From contig CAZZEX010000120.1 in the NCBI GenBank assembly GCA_964653285.1, forward strand, positions 1 through 13,254: a stretch of DNA of 13,254 bases, read 5' to 3'. A model generated the notes under the pieces. The model saw only the letters and a list, made by a program, of their open reading frames with translations. It was not told the DNA's origin and made no database searches. A program made the translations under genes and the position numbers. Shown here one piece after another: positions 13,218-13,254 of the stretch; positions within the stretch are counted from its first letter, which is position 1; every line of letters starts with the position of its first letter. This DNA comes from CAZZEX01 sp964653285 (GTDB taxonomy: Bacteria > Chloroflexota > Anaerolineae > B4-G1).

Positions 13218-13254
13218 ATGCGCCTGCGCGTATGTATTCCCAAGGTGGAGCCGA
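13218..13254 (+). CDS. Start of a divergent gene, truncated by the window end
   Basis: An ATG at 13218-13220 lies 7 nt after GGGAGG (13205-13210) and is open to the window edge, giving MRLRVCIPKVEP. The start resembles a first beta-strand of a Rossmann-like enzyme, but 12 residues do not allow assignment. The gene would be divergent from the regulator and share the repeat-bearing control region. No strong plus-strand promoter is visible; TAAGAT at 13184-13189 could be a -10 box with a poor -35. Confidence 0.4.
   Translation, partial: MRLRVCIPKVEP

Overview
The window is bacterial and most likely from a member of the Chloroflexota. The main clue is the ABC-transporter lipoprotein: directly after its lipobox cysteine it has a Thr/Pro run followed by a long Val/Glu/Lys/Thr tract, a tether style I associate with that phylum. 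This is a family-level impression, not a search result. The sequence looks like a draft metagenomic scaffold, because it carries a run of exactly 100 Ns inside a tandem repeat.

All well-supported genes lie on the minus strand and read from right to left. At the right end is a YheO/DauR-type regulator (12242-12886), and behind it a ridA gene (11190-11570). Then comes a branched-chain-type (Liv/HAAT) ABC transporter: substrate-binding lipoprotein (8977-10230), livH, livM and livG. The cluster continues without a strand change into four catabolic genes: an M24 metallohydrolase (4957-6150), a zinc-ribbon threonine-synthase-like PLP enzyme (3676-4944), a maleate-isomerase/EutA-like Asp/Glu racemase-family enzyme (2697-3434) and an MmgE/PrpD protein (1227-2597). 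It ends with the second ATPase, livF (273-983). The transporter is thus split, with the catabolic genes between livG and livF.

My reading is a dedicated uptake and breakdown system for an amino acid or amino-acid derivative. The binding protein and permease import it; the hydrolase, racemase/isomerase, PLP lyase and PrpD-family enzyme process it; RidA hydrolyses reactive enamine/imine intermediates; the regulator senses the compound. The enzyme classes resemble, but do not equal, the hydroxyectoine/ectoine (Eut/Doe) set. The substrate cannot be named from sequence.

The intergenic DNA is rich in structure. Between the transporter and the regulator are three non-autonomous mobile-element relics: a 401-bp element with an exact 8-bp target duplication (10531-10931), a 152-bp MITE with perfect 12-bp terminal inverted repeats and an exact 8-bp target duplication (11849-12000), and a smaller inverted-repeat relic holding what looks like the tail of a transposase (12066-12207). 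A three-tier palindrome lies at 3505-3583. Upstream of the regulator, an 85-bp unit carrying a sigma70-type promoter and two interlocked palindromes is tandemly repeated and runs into the assembly gap. Beyond the gap a divergent plus-strand gene appears to begin at 13218. Between the PrpD gene and livF are two small overlapping ORFs, one ending in an ATGA overlap with livF.
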